This document shows positions 43,566 to 50,955 of a stretch of DNA of 64,000 nucleotides, one piece after another (within the stretch, counting starts at the first letter, position 1; each line of letters begins with the position of its first letter). The stretch is taken from the NCBI RefSeq assembly GCF_016863135.1, contig NZ_BOOH01000058.1, forward strand, positions 62,001-126,000, read 5' to 3'. The position numbers were made by a program, and so were the translations under genes. The notes under the pieces are model-generated. The model saw nothing but the letters and a program-made list of their open reading frames with translations, was not told the DNA's origin and searched no databases. This stretch comes from Planobispora longispora (GTDB taxonomy: Bacteria; Actinomycetota; Actinomycetes; Streptosporangiales; Streptosporangiaceae).

Positions 43566-43596
43566 CGGCACGGCCGCCGGGCGGCCGTGCCGTCAG
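43562..43596. terminator. Hairpin between convergent genes, overlapping a stop codon
   Basis: Perfect 15-base arms (43562-43576 / 43582-43596) around CCGGG; the arm begins CTGACGGCACGG and so contains the TGA of the small protein gene. Confidence 0.8.
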
Positions 43597-43621
43597 TTCC
43601 GGGCCGGTCGGCTCCGGGCCG

Positions 43622-44536
43622 TCAGGCCTGGGCCGGGCGGACCTGGATGATGCCGTCGCGGCGGATGCGGGTCTCGAAGGACGGCTGCGGCGCGGTCGCG
43701 GGACCGTGGGCGACGGACCCGTCCGACAGGCGGAAGGTGCTCCCGTGCCACGGGCACACCACGCAGGTCTCCCCGTCCTCGGAGACCAGCCGTCCCTGGT
43801 GCAGCGGTCCCGCCAGGTGCGCGCAGCGATCGGCGAGCACCGACACCGTCTCGCCGACCCGCAGCACGAACAGGTCGATGTAGCCCAGCCGGCGGGCCAC
43901 CGGGCGGCCGTCCGGCAGGTCCTTCAGGGCGCACAGGTCATGCCAGCCGAGCGGCACCAGATGGGTGACCGACTCGGCGTGGTTGGCGCCGGCGGCCTGC
44001 CGGTAGGCCAGGTGGCCGCCCAGGTAGCCGCCCATGCTCGCCGCGCCCAGGCCCGCGAACGCCAGCATCCGCCCGGACCGTTCGCGGCCGGTCAGCCGCA
44101 TCGCCAGCGACCCGGCGTAGAGGCCGACCGCGGTCAGATTGGCGATCGCGTGCACGAAGCCGACCCGCTGCTGCTCCCGGTGGAGGGAGGACCAGTCGGT
44201 GATCCCGGCCGCCGCCGTGGGCAGCACGCTGGCGAGCCCGGTGGTCAGCAGCGCCCGCGTCGCGCGGGGATCGGCCTTGACCACGTCGAGCACCGCGGTG
44301 GCCAGCAGGCAGCCCAGGCTGAAGGTGGCCAGCGGCGGATGGAGGGGTTTGCCCAGGGGCACCCCGTGCAGCACGTCGCGCAGCCGTCCCGGGCCGATCC
44401 GCTGGCGCACCGCCTTGGCCAGCCCGCGGATCGGCTGATCGGCTCTCGACGACCTCTCGATCCGGCCGGGAAGGTCGATCGGGGGCACCAATTGTCTGAG
44501 GCTCCGGCGCCCCGTTTTCACTGTTTCCTCCACCAT
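43622..44536 (-). CDS. DUF2231 membrane protein fused to a Rieske 2Fe-2S domain
   Basis: A 304-residue protein. The N-terminal part has four membrane helices of the DUF2231 type (L-H-P-P-L-A-T-F-S-L-G at the start); the C-terminal 100 residues are a Rieske domain with C-A-H ... C-V-V-C-P-W-H-G cluster motifs (Cys-x-His and Cys-x2-His). It would pass electrons at the membrane; partner unknown. Start 44536 has a G-rich ribosome site. Confidence 0.88.
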   Translation of the reverse strand: MVEETVKTGRRSLRQLVPPIDLPGRIERSSRADQPIRGLAKAVRQRIGPGRLRDVLHGVPLGKPLHPPLATFSLGCLLATAVLDVVKADPRATRALLTTGLASVLPTAAAGITDWSSLHREQQRVGFVHAIANLTAVGLYAGSLAMRLTGRERSGRMLAFAGLGAASMGGYLGGHLAYRQAAGANHAESVTHLVPLGWHDLCALKDLPDGRPVARRLGYIDLFVLRVGETVSVLADRCAHLAGPLHQGRLVSEDGETCVVCPWHGSTFRLSDGSVAHGPATAPQPSFETRIRRDGIIQVRPAQA

Positions 44537-44576
44537 CGCCCCCTCTCACGCTATAGGGACCTACCCGGGAACCGCG

Positions 44577-45182
44577 TTATGCACGCTCCAGATGTCCCCG
44601 GCTGATGGAGAGTTCGACGATCTCGGTGGCGTAGGCGCCGAGCGTCGGTGACCCCTCTTCGATGATCTTCACTTTCTCCAGCACCTGATCCGCCGTCACC
44701 TTGTAGAGCGACCAGGTGCCGCCCTCGTTGTGATGGTTGGCCAGGATCGGCGCGATCCGGTCGAGGGCCTTGGCGAAGCGGGCCTCGGGGGTCGCGCGCT
44801 CCTCGAACTCGTCCCAGAGCGCGCGCAGCCGCTCCGCCTGGTCCTCGGGGAGCAGCCCGAAGATGCGGTCGGCGGCCTTGCGCTCGATGCCGAGCTGGGC
44901 CTCGACGGCCGAGGCGTCGTAGATGAACGTGTCGCCCGCGTCGATCTCGACGATGTCGTGGACGAGCAGCATCGCGACGACCCGGTCCAGGTCGATCCCC
45001 GGCGGAGCGTGCTCGGCCAGCACCATCGCCAGCATGGCCACGTACCACGAGTGCTCGGCGTCGTTCTCCCGGCGGGACCCGTCCAACAGGGTGTTGCGGC
45101 GGACGATTCGTCTGAGCTTGTCGATTTCCATCGCGAAGGAGAGCTGAGCGTGCAGACGGTCCTGTTCTGGAGGGGTGGTCAC
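44577..45182 (-). CDS. HD-domain hydrolase (HDDC2/YfbR 5'-deoxynucleotidase-like)
   Basis: A 201-residue metal-dependent phosphohydrolase. The H...HD...D metal residues are in A-E-H-S-W-Y and V-H-D-I-V-E-I-D-A-G-D-T. The R-R-x-T/N-L-L-D-G-S-R-R-E-N-x-A-E-H block is typical of YfbR/HDDC2 proteins, which remove phosphate from dNMPs. GTG 45182 is chosen since homologues begin ahead of the R-L-H-A-Q-L helix; ATG 45131 would remove it. It follows the molybdopterin gene on the same strand by 50 bases. Confidence 0.87.
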   Translation of the reverse strand: MTTPPEQDRLHAQLSFAMEIDKLRRIVRRNTLLDGSRRENDAEHSWYVAMLAMVLAEHAPPGIDLDRVVAMLLVHDIVEIDAGDTFIYDASAVEAQLGIERKAADRIFGLLPEDQAERLRALWDEFEERATPEARFAKALDRIAPILANHHNEGGTWSLYKVTADQVLEKVKIIEEGSPTLGAYATEIVELSISRGHLERA

Positions 45183-45232
45183 CTGCGCAAGCCTAGTCCG
45201 AGCCGCGACATGTTTCCCGATCGGCCATGCCC

Positions 45233-47401
45233 TCACGCGGGGGCGAGCGTGACCGGAACCCCGTTGAACACCGCGTTCCCCGAGGGAAGGTCGATCCTGG
45301 ATTCGTCCGTCAGCGCGTTCACGCTGACCCCGGCGTGCTCGGCCGCGACCCGCTGGGTGGTCCCGGCGTGCCCCCAGCCGTGCGGGAGGCTGACCACCCC
45401 GGGCATGATCGAGTCGGTGGGCTCCAGCGGCACGGTCAGCTCCCCGGCGGCGCTGCGCACCACGGCGTGGCCGTCGAGCCCGAGCCGGGCCACGTCCCGC
45501 GGATTGATCTGCAGCGTGCACCGGTTGCTCCCGCCGACCAGCGGCCCCACGTTGTGCAGCCAGCTGTTGTTGGAGCGCAGGTGCCGCCGTCCGATCAGCA
45601 CGATTTCCGGGGGCGGCGCGGCCAGCCGCTCGCGCAGCCGTACGACGTCCTCGACCAGCTGCGGCGGGGCCAGCTCCACCCGTCCCGAGGCGGTGCGCAC
45701 CATCTCCGGCAGGCGGGGCTGCAGCGGGCCGAGGTCGATGCCGTGCGGGTGCTCCCGGAGCGCGGCCAGCGACAGTCCGTACGGGCCCAGCTTGAGCATG
45801 GCGTCCAGCCGCCGCTCCGCCCCGGTGTCCCCGTCCAGCCCCGCGCGGAGCTCGGCGGCGTCCTGGCCCTCGACGGGCGAGCCGGGCGTCTGGACGGCCC
45901 GGCGCAGCATCTGGTCGAGGATCACCTCGTCCAGCAGGGCCGGGTCGGCGTCCGCGCCCTGCCCGGAGGCGATCATCGCCAGCCGGGCGAGGATCTCCGA
46001 CTCCGAGGGGCGCCCCGGCTCCGGGGGCAGCACCGGCGGGGAGAACCTGGCGTAGTTGCGCACGGCCACGAACAGCAGGGACAGGTCGTAGTGCGGCGAG
46101 CGCAGCACCGGCGGCGGCGGGAGGATGACGTTCGCGTGCCGGGTCGTCTCGTTGAGGTAGGGGTCGACGGAGACCATGAACTCCAGGCCGGCGAAGGCCC
46201 GGTCCAGGCGGGTGCCGTTCGGCGCCGACAGCACCGGGTTGCCCGCCACCGTGACCAGCGCCCTGACCTGGCCCTCTCCCGGCGTCTCGATCTCGTCGGC
46301 GAGGGTGGCCACCGGCAGCTCGCCGTTGGCCTCCGGCAGCTCGCGCACGCGGCTGTGCCAGCGCCCGGTGGCGTACGGCTTGCTCCTGCGGCCGATCTCG
46401 ACGGCGGTCTTGGCGAACATGACGCCGCCGGGGCGGTCGAGGTTGCCGGTCAGGACGTTGATCACGTCCACCAGCCACTGGGAGACGGTGCCGAACTCGG
46501 CGGTGCAGGTGCCGATGCGGGCGTAGACGGCGGCGGTGGGGGCGGCGGCCAGCTCGCGCGCCAGCCGCGTGATGACGTCGGCGGGCACCCCGCACGCCTC
46601 GGCCACCGCCTTGGGGGAGAACTCCTCGGCCAGCTCGCGGACGCGGTCCAGGCCCTCGACCTCGACGCCGACCGCGGTGAGGCCCTCGGCGAAGAGGGTG
46701 TGGACGATGCCGAACAGCAGGTAGGCGTCGGCGCCGGGCCGGACGAACACGTGCTCGTCGGCGAGGGAGGCGGTGCGCGTGCGGCGGGGGTCGACGACCA
46801 CGAACCTGCCGCCGCGCCGGCGCAGCGCCTTCAGCCGGCCGGGGAAGTCGGGGGCGGTGCAGAGCGAGCCGTTGGATTCCAGCGGGTTGGCGCCGAGCAT
46901 CAGCAGGTAGTCCGTGCGGTCCAGGTCGGGGACCGGGATGGCGAGCGGGTCGCCGAACATCAGGCCGCAGGAGACGTGCTTGGGCATCTGGTCGGCGGTG
47001 CTGGCGGAGAAGACGTTCCGGGTGCCGAGGGCCTTGATCAGCGGCGGGTTGTACAGGGCTCCGGCCACGGTGTGCGCGTTCGGGTTGCCGAGGTAGATCG
47101 CCAGTGACTGGCGGCCGTGGGCTCCGATCACGCCGGACAGGCCGCGTTCGACGGCGCGGAAGGCCTCCTCCCAGGTGACCTCGCGCCACCGGCCGTCGTC
47201 GTCGCGGACCATCGGGGCGTCCAGCCGGTCGGGATCCTCGTCGAGGGCTCCGAGGCTGGCGCCCTTGGGGCAGATGAAGCCCTTGGAGAAGGGGTCGTCG
47301 GGGTCGCCCTTGACCGAGACGACGTGCTCGGCGTCGTCGAGCGTGAGCCGCAGGCCGCACACGGCCTCGCAGAGGGGACAGGTCCGGTGCGCGGTTCTCA
47401 T
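45233..47401 (-). CDS. Molybdopterin-dependent oxidoreductase (formate dehydrogenase/nitrate reductase-like), single subunit
   Basis: A 722-residue member of the DMSO reductase family. N-terminal 4Fe-4S ligands C-P-L-C-E-A-V-C and G-F-I-C-P-K-G, then molybdopterin-binding domains and the C-terminal C-x-L-x-I-N-P-x-D-V-A cap. At the metal-ligand position where formate dehydrogenases have Sec or Cys, I read S-T-A-D-Q-M-P-K-H without either. No small subunits or accessory genes lie nearby. ATG 47401 has GGAG 6 bases upstream. Substrate unknown. Confidence 0.85.
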   Translation of the reverse strand: MRTAHRTCPLCEAVCGLRLTLDDAEHVVSVKGDPDDPFSKGFICPKGASLGALDEDPDRLDAPMVRDDDGRWREVTWEEAFRAVERGLSGVIGAHGRQSLAIYLGNPNAHTVAGALYNPPLIKALGTRNVFSASTADQMPKHVSCGLMFGDPLAIPVPDLDRTDYLLMLGANPLESNGSLCTAPDFPGRLKALRRRGGRFVVVDPRRTRTASLADEHVFVRPGADAYLLFGIVHTLFAEGLTAVGVEVEGLDRVRELAEEFSPKAVAEACGVPADVITRLARELAAAPTAAVYARIGTCTAEFGTVSQWLVDVINVLTGNLDRPGGVMFAKTAVEIGRRSKPYATGRWHSRVRELPEANGELPVATLADEIETPGEGQVRALVTVAGNPVLSAPNGTRLDRAFAGLEFMVSVDPYLNETTRHANVILPPPPVLRSPHYDLSLLFVAVRNYARFSPPVLPPEPGRPSESEILARLAMIASGQGADADPALLDEVILDQMLRRAVQTPGSPVEGQDAAELRAGLDGDTGAERRLDAMLKLGPYGLSLAALREHPHGIDLGPLQPRLPEMVRTASGRVELAPPQLVEDVVRLRERLAAPPPEIVLIGRRHLRSNNSWLHNVGPLVGGSNRCTLQINPRDVARLGLDGHAVVRSAAGELTVPLEPTDSIMPGVVSLPHGWGHAGTTQRVAAEHAGVSVNALTDESRIDLPSGNAVFNGVPVTLAPA

Positions 47402-47455
47402 GGACACTCCTGAGTTCGGTCAACGAACTCATCATTACCCGGCACCGGAGGCGAA

Positions 47456-47488
47456 AGGAAGCCCCGGAGACGGTCTCCGGGGCTTCCT
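47456..47488 (-). terminator. Terminator of the FtsK-like/80-residue gene pair
   Basis: Perfect 15-base arms AGGAAGCCCCGGAGA / TCTCCGGGGCTTCCT around CGG, 9 bases past the stop at 47497 and followed on the minus strand by CTTTC-like sequence. Confidence 0.85.
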
Positions 47489-47496
47489 CCGAGCGG

Positions 47497-48156
47497 TTAC
47501 GCGGTCCGTGGGAGGCCGTGCCCTCGCGGTTCCTCCCCGGTCTCGCGCGACCGCTTCCGGGGGGTGGTCCAGCCGGTCTCGCCGTAGAGCCGTTCGAACT
47601 CGGGGGAGAGTCCCACGGGGGTGCTCGCGCCCCTGCGGACGATCTCCACGATGATCATGTTCGCCCGGCGGGGGTGCCGGGAGACGGTGACCCGCTGGGC
47701 GAGGCACGCCGCGGCGATCTCCTCGGCGTGCGCCCGGAAATCGGAGGCGCAGATCCCGGCCCTGGTCATGATCACAACCCGTTCGCCGGCGGCGGTGGGG
47801 GTGATGCGCATGATCAGCGGAATTCTGCCCGTCCGGGTGTGCAGTGAGGGGATCTCCATGCACACCCGCTGGATCCGGTGCCGGGAGACCACGCAGTACA
47901 GGTGCGCGCGTATCCGGCCGCGCCCCGAGGAAGTGACGGCGGGGGCCATGACGGTGCTGGTGAGCGCGAGGAACGGCCACCAGTCGCCCTCCCGCAGAGC
48001 GGCGATCACCAGGACCGCGACGGCGCCGGTCGCGGCGGCGAGGGCGGTCTCCGTCCGCCAGCGCCAGATCCGCACGAGAAACGACGGCCGCCGGAGCGGG
48101 CCGGAGCCGTCCGGCGGCCGATGACGGGCTGCGTTGCGGAAATCACGCGGCGGCAT
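47497..48156 (-). CDS. Membrane protein resembling N-terminal part of conjugative FtsK-type proteins
   Basis: About 219 residues: basic N-terminus, two hydrophobic segments (T-A-L-A-A-A-T-G-A-V-A-V-L-V and L-A-L-T-S-T-V-M-A-P-A-V), then a soluble part with M-R-I-T-P-T-A-A-G-E-R-V-V-I and V-T-V-S-R-H-P-R-R-A-N-M-I-I-V. This order resembles the N-terminal region of actinomycete FtsK/TraSA-like transfer proteins, but the ATPase is absent. It may be a remnant or a stand-alone accessory protein. ATG 48156 (or GTG 48162) overlaps the end of the upstream small gene. Confidence 0.5.
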   Translation of the reverse strand: MPPRDFRNAARHRPPDGSGPLRRPSFLVRIWRWRTETALAAATGAVAVLVIAALREGDWWPFLALTSTVMAPAVTSSGRGRIRAHLYCVVSRHRIQRVCMEIPSLHTRTGRIPLIMRITPTAAGERVVIMTRAGICASDFRAHAEEIAAACLAQRVTVSRHPRRANMIIVEIVRRGASTPVGLSPEFERLYGETGWTTPRKRSRETGEEPRGHGLPRTA

Positions 48157-48385
48157 TTCCACTCACGCTCTCCGCGCAGGCCTCCGAATAGATGCGCTCG
48201 GCCTTCTGCAGGTCGAATAGGGGATTGTGGTAGGACCGGGCCCCGAAACCGTTCTCCTTCACGGTCCAGCCGAGCCGATAGGCCCATTCATCCTGGTCCA
48301 TGCAGAGTTCCCGGTCGGCTCGATCGATCTGGTGGAGGATCCAGATTTTGACCCGGGAGACCCCATTGATACCGTGAAAGTGCAT
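48143..48385 (-). CDS. Small hypothetical protein (80 aa)
   Basis: An 80-residue soluble protein, M-H-F-H-G-I-N-G-V-S-R-V-K-I-W, then L-C-M-D-Q-D-E-W-A-Y-R-L-G-W and a helical C-terminus. AGGAG lies 6 bases before the ATG. Its 3' end overlaps the start of the membrane protein gene, so the two form an operon. I do not recognise the family; similar short proteins accompany FtsK-like genes in actinomycete mobile elements, which is a weak recollection. Confidence 0.6.
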   Translation of the reverse strand: MHFHGINGVSRVKIWILHQIDRADRELCMDQDEWAYRLGWTVKENGFGARSYHNPLFDLQKAERIYSEACAESVSGNAAA

Positions 48386-48703
48386 GGGAGGCTCCTTTCG
48401 TGGCGTCGATGCGGAGCTCTTGTGGCAACCGGGCTGGTGGCCGCCGGCCCGGTGCGTTATTCGCCCGTTCAGGGCTCTGTGCGATCGTGCGTGAGATCGG
48501 ATGTGTGCGACTGTGAGCCGTCGCGCGCTGCTGCCGCTCTTCCCCCGTCGGCCTCCCGAAGTCGGCGGCGAGTCTGAGGCGTCGGCACAGTCCCGGTCGT
48601 CGCAGTCCCGCCTGGTGGAACCCCTAAGCAGATACTCCTCCCGGATGTCAAATGCTGCAATACCTTCTGCGGAACTATCGGAGAAGTTGGAGTGCAATCC
48701 TGC

Positions 48704-48716
48704 GTGCAACTTGCAC
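48704..48716. promoter_or_regulatory. Operator candidate GTGCAACTTGCAC
   Basis: Perfect dyad, GTGCAA and TTGCAC about a central C. A second copy with one change occurs 220 bases to the right. Position before the XRE-family gene suggests autoregulation. Confidence 0.5.
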
Positions 48717-48923
48717 GACAGGTGTACCGACCGTCCTGTGAGGCGGGTGACTGGAGCTGCTCCGGAGGCGCGGCGAATCTCTGGGGTGAGTGGTGCCGCG
48801 ATACGTGAAAAATCTTCGTATGGGCCCGTAGCCTGCGCGAAAGCTCTCTAGACAACCCTCTTCGCGGTGAAGCTCAGAGTGAGGGAGCCCGGAGAATTGC
48901 CGGGAAAATGGCCGCAGCATTCC

Positions 48924-48936
48924 GTGCAACTTGCAG
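48924..48936. promoter_or_regulatory. Operator candidate GTGCAACTTGCAG
   Basis: Same 13-mer as at 48704-48716 except for the last base, 86 bases before the XRE gene start. Confidence 0.5.
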
Positions 48937-49021
48937 TGTACGATGAGGCGCGGGATCCTCTGAAGAGGCTCTTGAGCAGCCCTGCGGCGATACAGCTTCA
49001 TATCGGTGAGGGGGGAGGACG

Positions 49022-49882
49022 TTGCTCGAGCGTGGCAGTCCGACCGTTCGCCGGCTCAGGCTCGGTCAGGAGTTGCGTCGGCTGCGTGAGCGCCGCGCCC
49101 TTAGCGGTGAAGACGTCGCGACGAGATTGAAATGGTCGGCGTCCAAGGTCAGCCGGATCGAGAACGCCAAAACCATGCCTCGCAGGAGCGATGTCGAGGC
49201 TCTCGCCGGATTGTACGAGGTGGACGAGGTCCGGCAGCAGGAGTTACTTGATCTTCACCAGGATGCGACCCGGAGAGGGTGGTGGGAGGACTATTCTGAC
49301 TCTCTGTCCCCGGAAGTCATCACCTTGCTGGGGTTGGAGGCGGAGGCGACATCGGCACTGAACTGGGAACCCCAGATCGTGCCAGGTCTGCTCCAGACCG
49401 AGGACTACGCCCGCGAGGTCATCCGTGCCACGCAGGCCGTTATGCGGATTCCGCCAGGTGAGCTCCGTGATCTGGTCAAGACGCGTATGGCTCGTCAGGA
49501 TCATCTTCTCAGAAGCGCGGATCCGCTCAGACTCTGGGTGGTTCTGGACGAGTCGGTGCTGCTGCGTCGCTTCGGCGGCGCGAGCGTGATGCGCGAACAG
49601 CTTGAACGTCTGATCGAATGGTCCAGACTGCCGAACATCCGGGTGCAGGTGCTGTCGTTGAGCGGGTCGAATCCGGTCAACAGCGGTTCTTTCCTGCACC
49701 TCACGTTTCCAGATTTCCATGACATGGTCTATCTGGAGGCGCTTCACGATTCGCGTTTCGTGGAGAACGAGAAGCTTGTCTACGACTACGAGATCGCATT
49801 CAGTCAGCTTCAGTCTGAAGCGTTCGGCGTCGACGCGTCAAGGGAGCTCATCGGAAACGTCATCGAAGAACGTTGGAGATAG
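49022..49882 (+). CDS. XRE-family regulator with DUF5753 domain
   Basis: A 286-residue DNA-binding protein. The helix-turn-helix is at about 14-60 (L-G-Q-E-L-R-R-L-R-E-R-R ... W-S-A-S-K-V-S-R-I-E-N-A-K-T); the DUF5753 part includes P-Q-I-V-P-G-L-L-Q-T-E-D-Y-A-R and V-L-D-E-S-V-L-L-R. Such proteins are paired with DUF397 proteins in most filamentous actinomycetes (WhiJ-type systems) and can influence development. TTG start with GGAGG just upstream. Codon use is less GC-biased than in its neighbours, which may reflect transfer. Confidence 0.88.
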   Translation: MLERGSPTVRRLRLGQELRRLRERRALSGEDVATRLKWSASKVSRIENAKTMPRRSDVEALAGLYEVDEVRQQELLDLHQDATRRGWWEDYSDSLSPEVITLLGLEAEATSALNWEPQIVPGLLQTEDYAREVIRATQAVMRIPPGELRDLVKTRMARQDHLLRSADPLRLWVVLDESVLLRRFGGASVMREQLERLIEWSRLPNIRVQVLSLSGSNPVNSGSFLHLTFPDFHDMVYLEALHDSRFVENEKLVYDYEIAFSQLQSEAFGVDASRELIGNVIEERWR

Positions 49883-49961
49883 CCGTCTTCTCACACTGCG
49901 GGGCAGTTGCCTGCTCTAAAGGGGACCGAAGATGCTTCCCGTCGCAAGGAGAGAACAAGAA

Positions 49962-50198
49962 ATGAACGATGTCGACCTGTCGGGCGCCATCTGGAGAAAG
50001 AGCAGCCGGAGCAATTTGGGGAACTGTGTGGAGGTCGCCCGGCTTTCCGGCGGGTTGATCGGCGTCCGGGACAGCAAGGCTCCCGAGGACGCCGCCCTGG
50101 TCTTCACCCCCGCCGAGTGGGATGCGTTCGTCGCCGGGGTGAAGGACGGCGAGTTCGACCTCCAGGACGACCGGCTCTCATTCGCGGCGGACCGCTGA
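49962..50198 (+). CDS. DUF397 protein, partner of the XRE-DUF5753 regulator
   Basis: A 78-residue protein with the family core W-R-K-S-S-R-S-N-x-G-N-C-V-E-V-A and V-R-D-S-K, ending with F-T-P-A-E-W-D-A-F. DUF397 proteins are thought to act as antagonists or toxin-like partners of the adjacent XRE protein. It starts 79 bases after the regulator. AAGGAG is 10 bases before the ATG. Confidence 0.9.
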   Translation: MNDVDLSGAIWRKSSRSNLGNCVEVARLSGGLIGVRDSKAPEDAALVFTPAEWDAFVAGVKDGEFDLQDDRLSFAADR

Positions 50199-50223
50199 GT
50201 CGCACGGATGTGCTGAGCGGCCT

Positions 50224-50246
50224 GGCTCGCCGGGGACGGGCGAGCC
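50224..50246. terminator. Hairpin after the DUF397 gene
   Basis: 8-base arms GGCTCGCC / GGCGAGCC around a 7-base loop, 25 bases past the DUF397 stop. Confidence 0.55.
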
Positions 50247-50290
50247 GCCTCGGTTCCGTCGTTTCGACGCGGCCACGATGAGCCAGGCTG

Positions 50291-50342
50291 TTCCTGCTTC
50301 CTGCTTTCTGCTTTCTGCTTTCTGCTCCGGCTCCGGCTCCGG
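50291..50342. repeat. Pyrimidine microsatellite
   Basis: Short tandem units CTTCCTG, CTTTCTG (three times) and CTCCGG (three times) run together; the opposite strand is purine-only over much of it. Sits just downstream of the Fur-family gene. Confidence 0.75.
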
Positions 50343-50425
50343 TGAGCGGAGCGGTCGCCCTCCCGGAAGGGCGAAGCCGCGCCGGGAGCGCATGGGAAAT
50401 CGCCGTTTTCGCCTGTGCGGATCCG

Positions 50426-50866
50426 TCAGCGGCAGCCGGGACAGACGCCCCAGTAGGTGACGTCCGCCTCGTCGACCAGATATCCGGCGTCGGAGACGGG
50501 GTCGAGGCAGGGGGCGTGCCCGACGGCGCAGTCGACGTCCGTGACCCGGCCGCACCGGCGGCAGACGAGATGGTGATGGTTGTCACCGATCCGGGTCTCG
50601 TAGCGGGCGGGACTGCCCGCCGGTTCGATCCGGCGGAGAAGCCCTCTGCCGTGCAACGCGTTCAGCGCCTCGTAGACGGCCTGCAGGGAGACCTGGCCGA
50701 CCCGTCGCAGCACGCCCCGGTGGATGGCGTCCGCGTCGAGGTGGTCGCCCTCCCGCACGGTCTGCATGATCGCCAGCCGGGCGGCGGTGACACGCAGCCC
50801 GGCGTGACGGAGCCGGTCGCCGTCCTCCATGGCCGCCGGATCATGTCGCGAACGTGAGTCCTTCAC
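50426..50866 (-). CDS. Fur-family metalloregulator
   Basis: A 146-residue regulator (134 if the ATG at 50830 is used). Winged helix L-R-V-T-A-A-R-L-A-I-M-Q-T-V and V-S-L-Q-A-V-Y-E-A-L; metal/peroxide-sensing histidines in N-H-H-H-L-V-C-R-R-C-G; C-terminal C-P-G-C, so both CxxC structural zinc pairs are present. The pattern is closer to FurA/CatR or peroxide-type regulators than to Zur; no katG adjoins it. GTG 50866 has GGGAG 8 bases upstream. Divergent from the CapA-like gene. Confidence 0.88.
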   Translation of the reverse strand: MKDSRSRHDPAAMEDGDRLRHAGLRVTAARLAIMQTVREGDHLDADAIHRGVLRRVGQVSLQAVYEALNALHGRGLLRRIEPAGSPARYETRIGDNHHHLVCRRCGRVTDVDCAVGHAPCLDPVSDAGYLVDEADVTYWGVCPGCR

Positions 50867-50955
50867 CTTCCGGACTCCCTCCGATAGGGGCGAGAGGATT
50901 TCCCGCGAAGCGAGTCGTCCCCTCCACCGTGCTTGAGATGGCATGCTCAGTAGTG

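Larger units (their letters stand above)
48386..49021. other. Divergent regulatory region with two GTGCAA dyads
   Basis: 636 bases with lower G+C than the surroundings. No frame is convincing; the longest ones lack ribosome sites. It contains the two listed dyads, an extra half-site AGTGCAA at 48691-48697, and a minus-strand TTGACA (complement at 48647-48652) that may drive the small operon. The region looks like a shared control region for the XRE regulator and the leftward operon. Confidence 0.55.

Noticed and set aside
48469-49001. Overlapping 100-130 codon frames on both strands in the divergent region
   Set aside because: No ribosome sites, no conserved features, and they cross both operator candidates.
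50426-50866. Fur-family gene as part of a catalase/peroxidase unit
   Set aside because: No katG or catalase gene adjoins it in the window.
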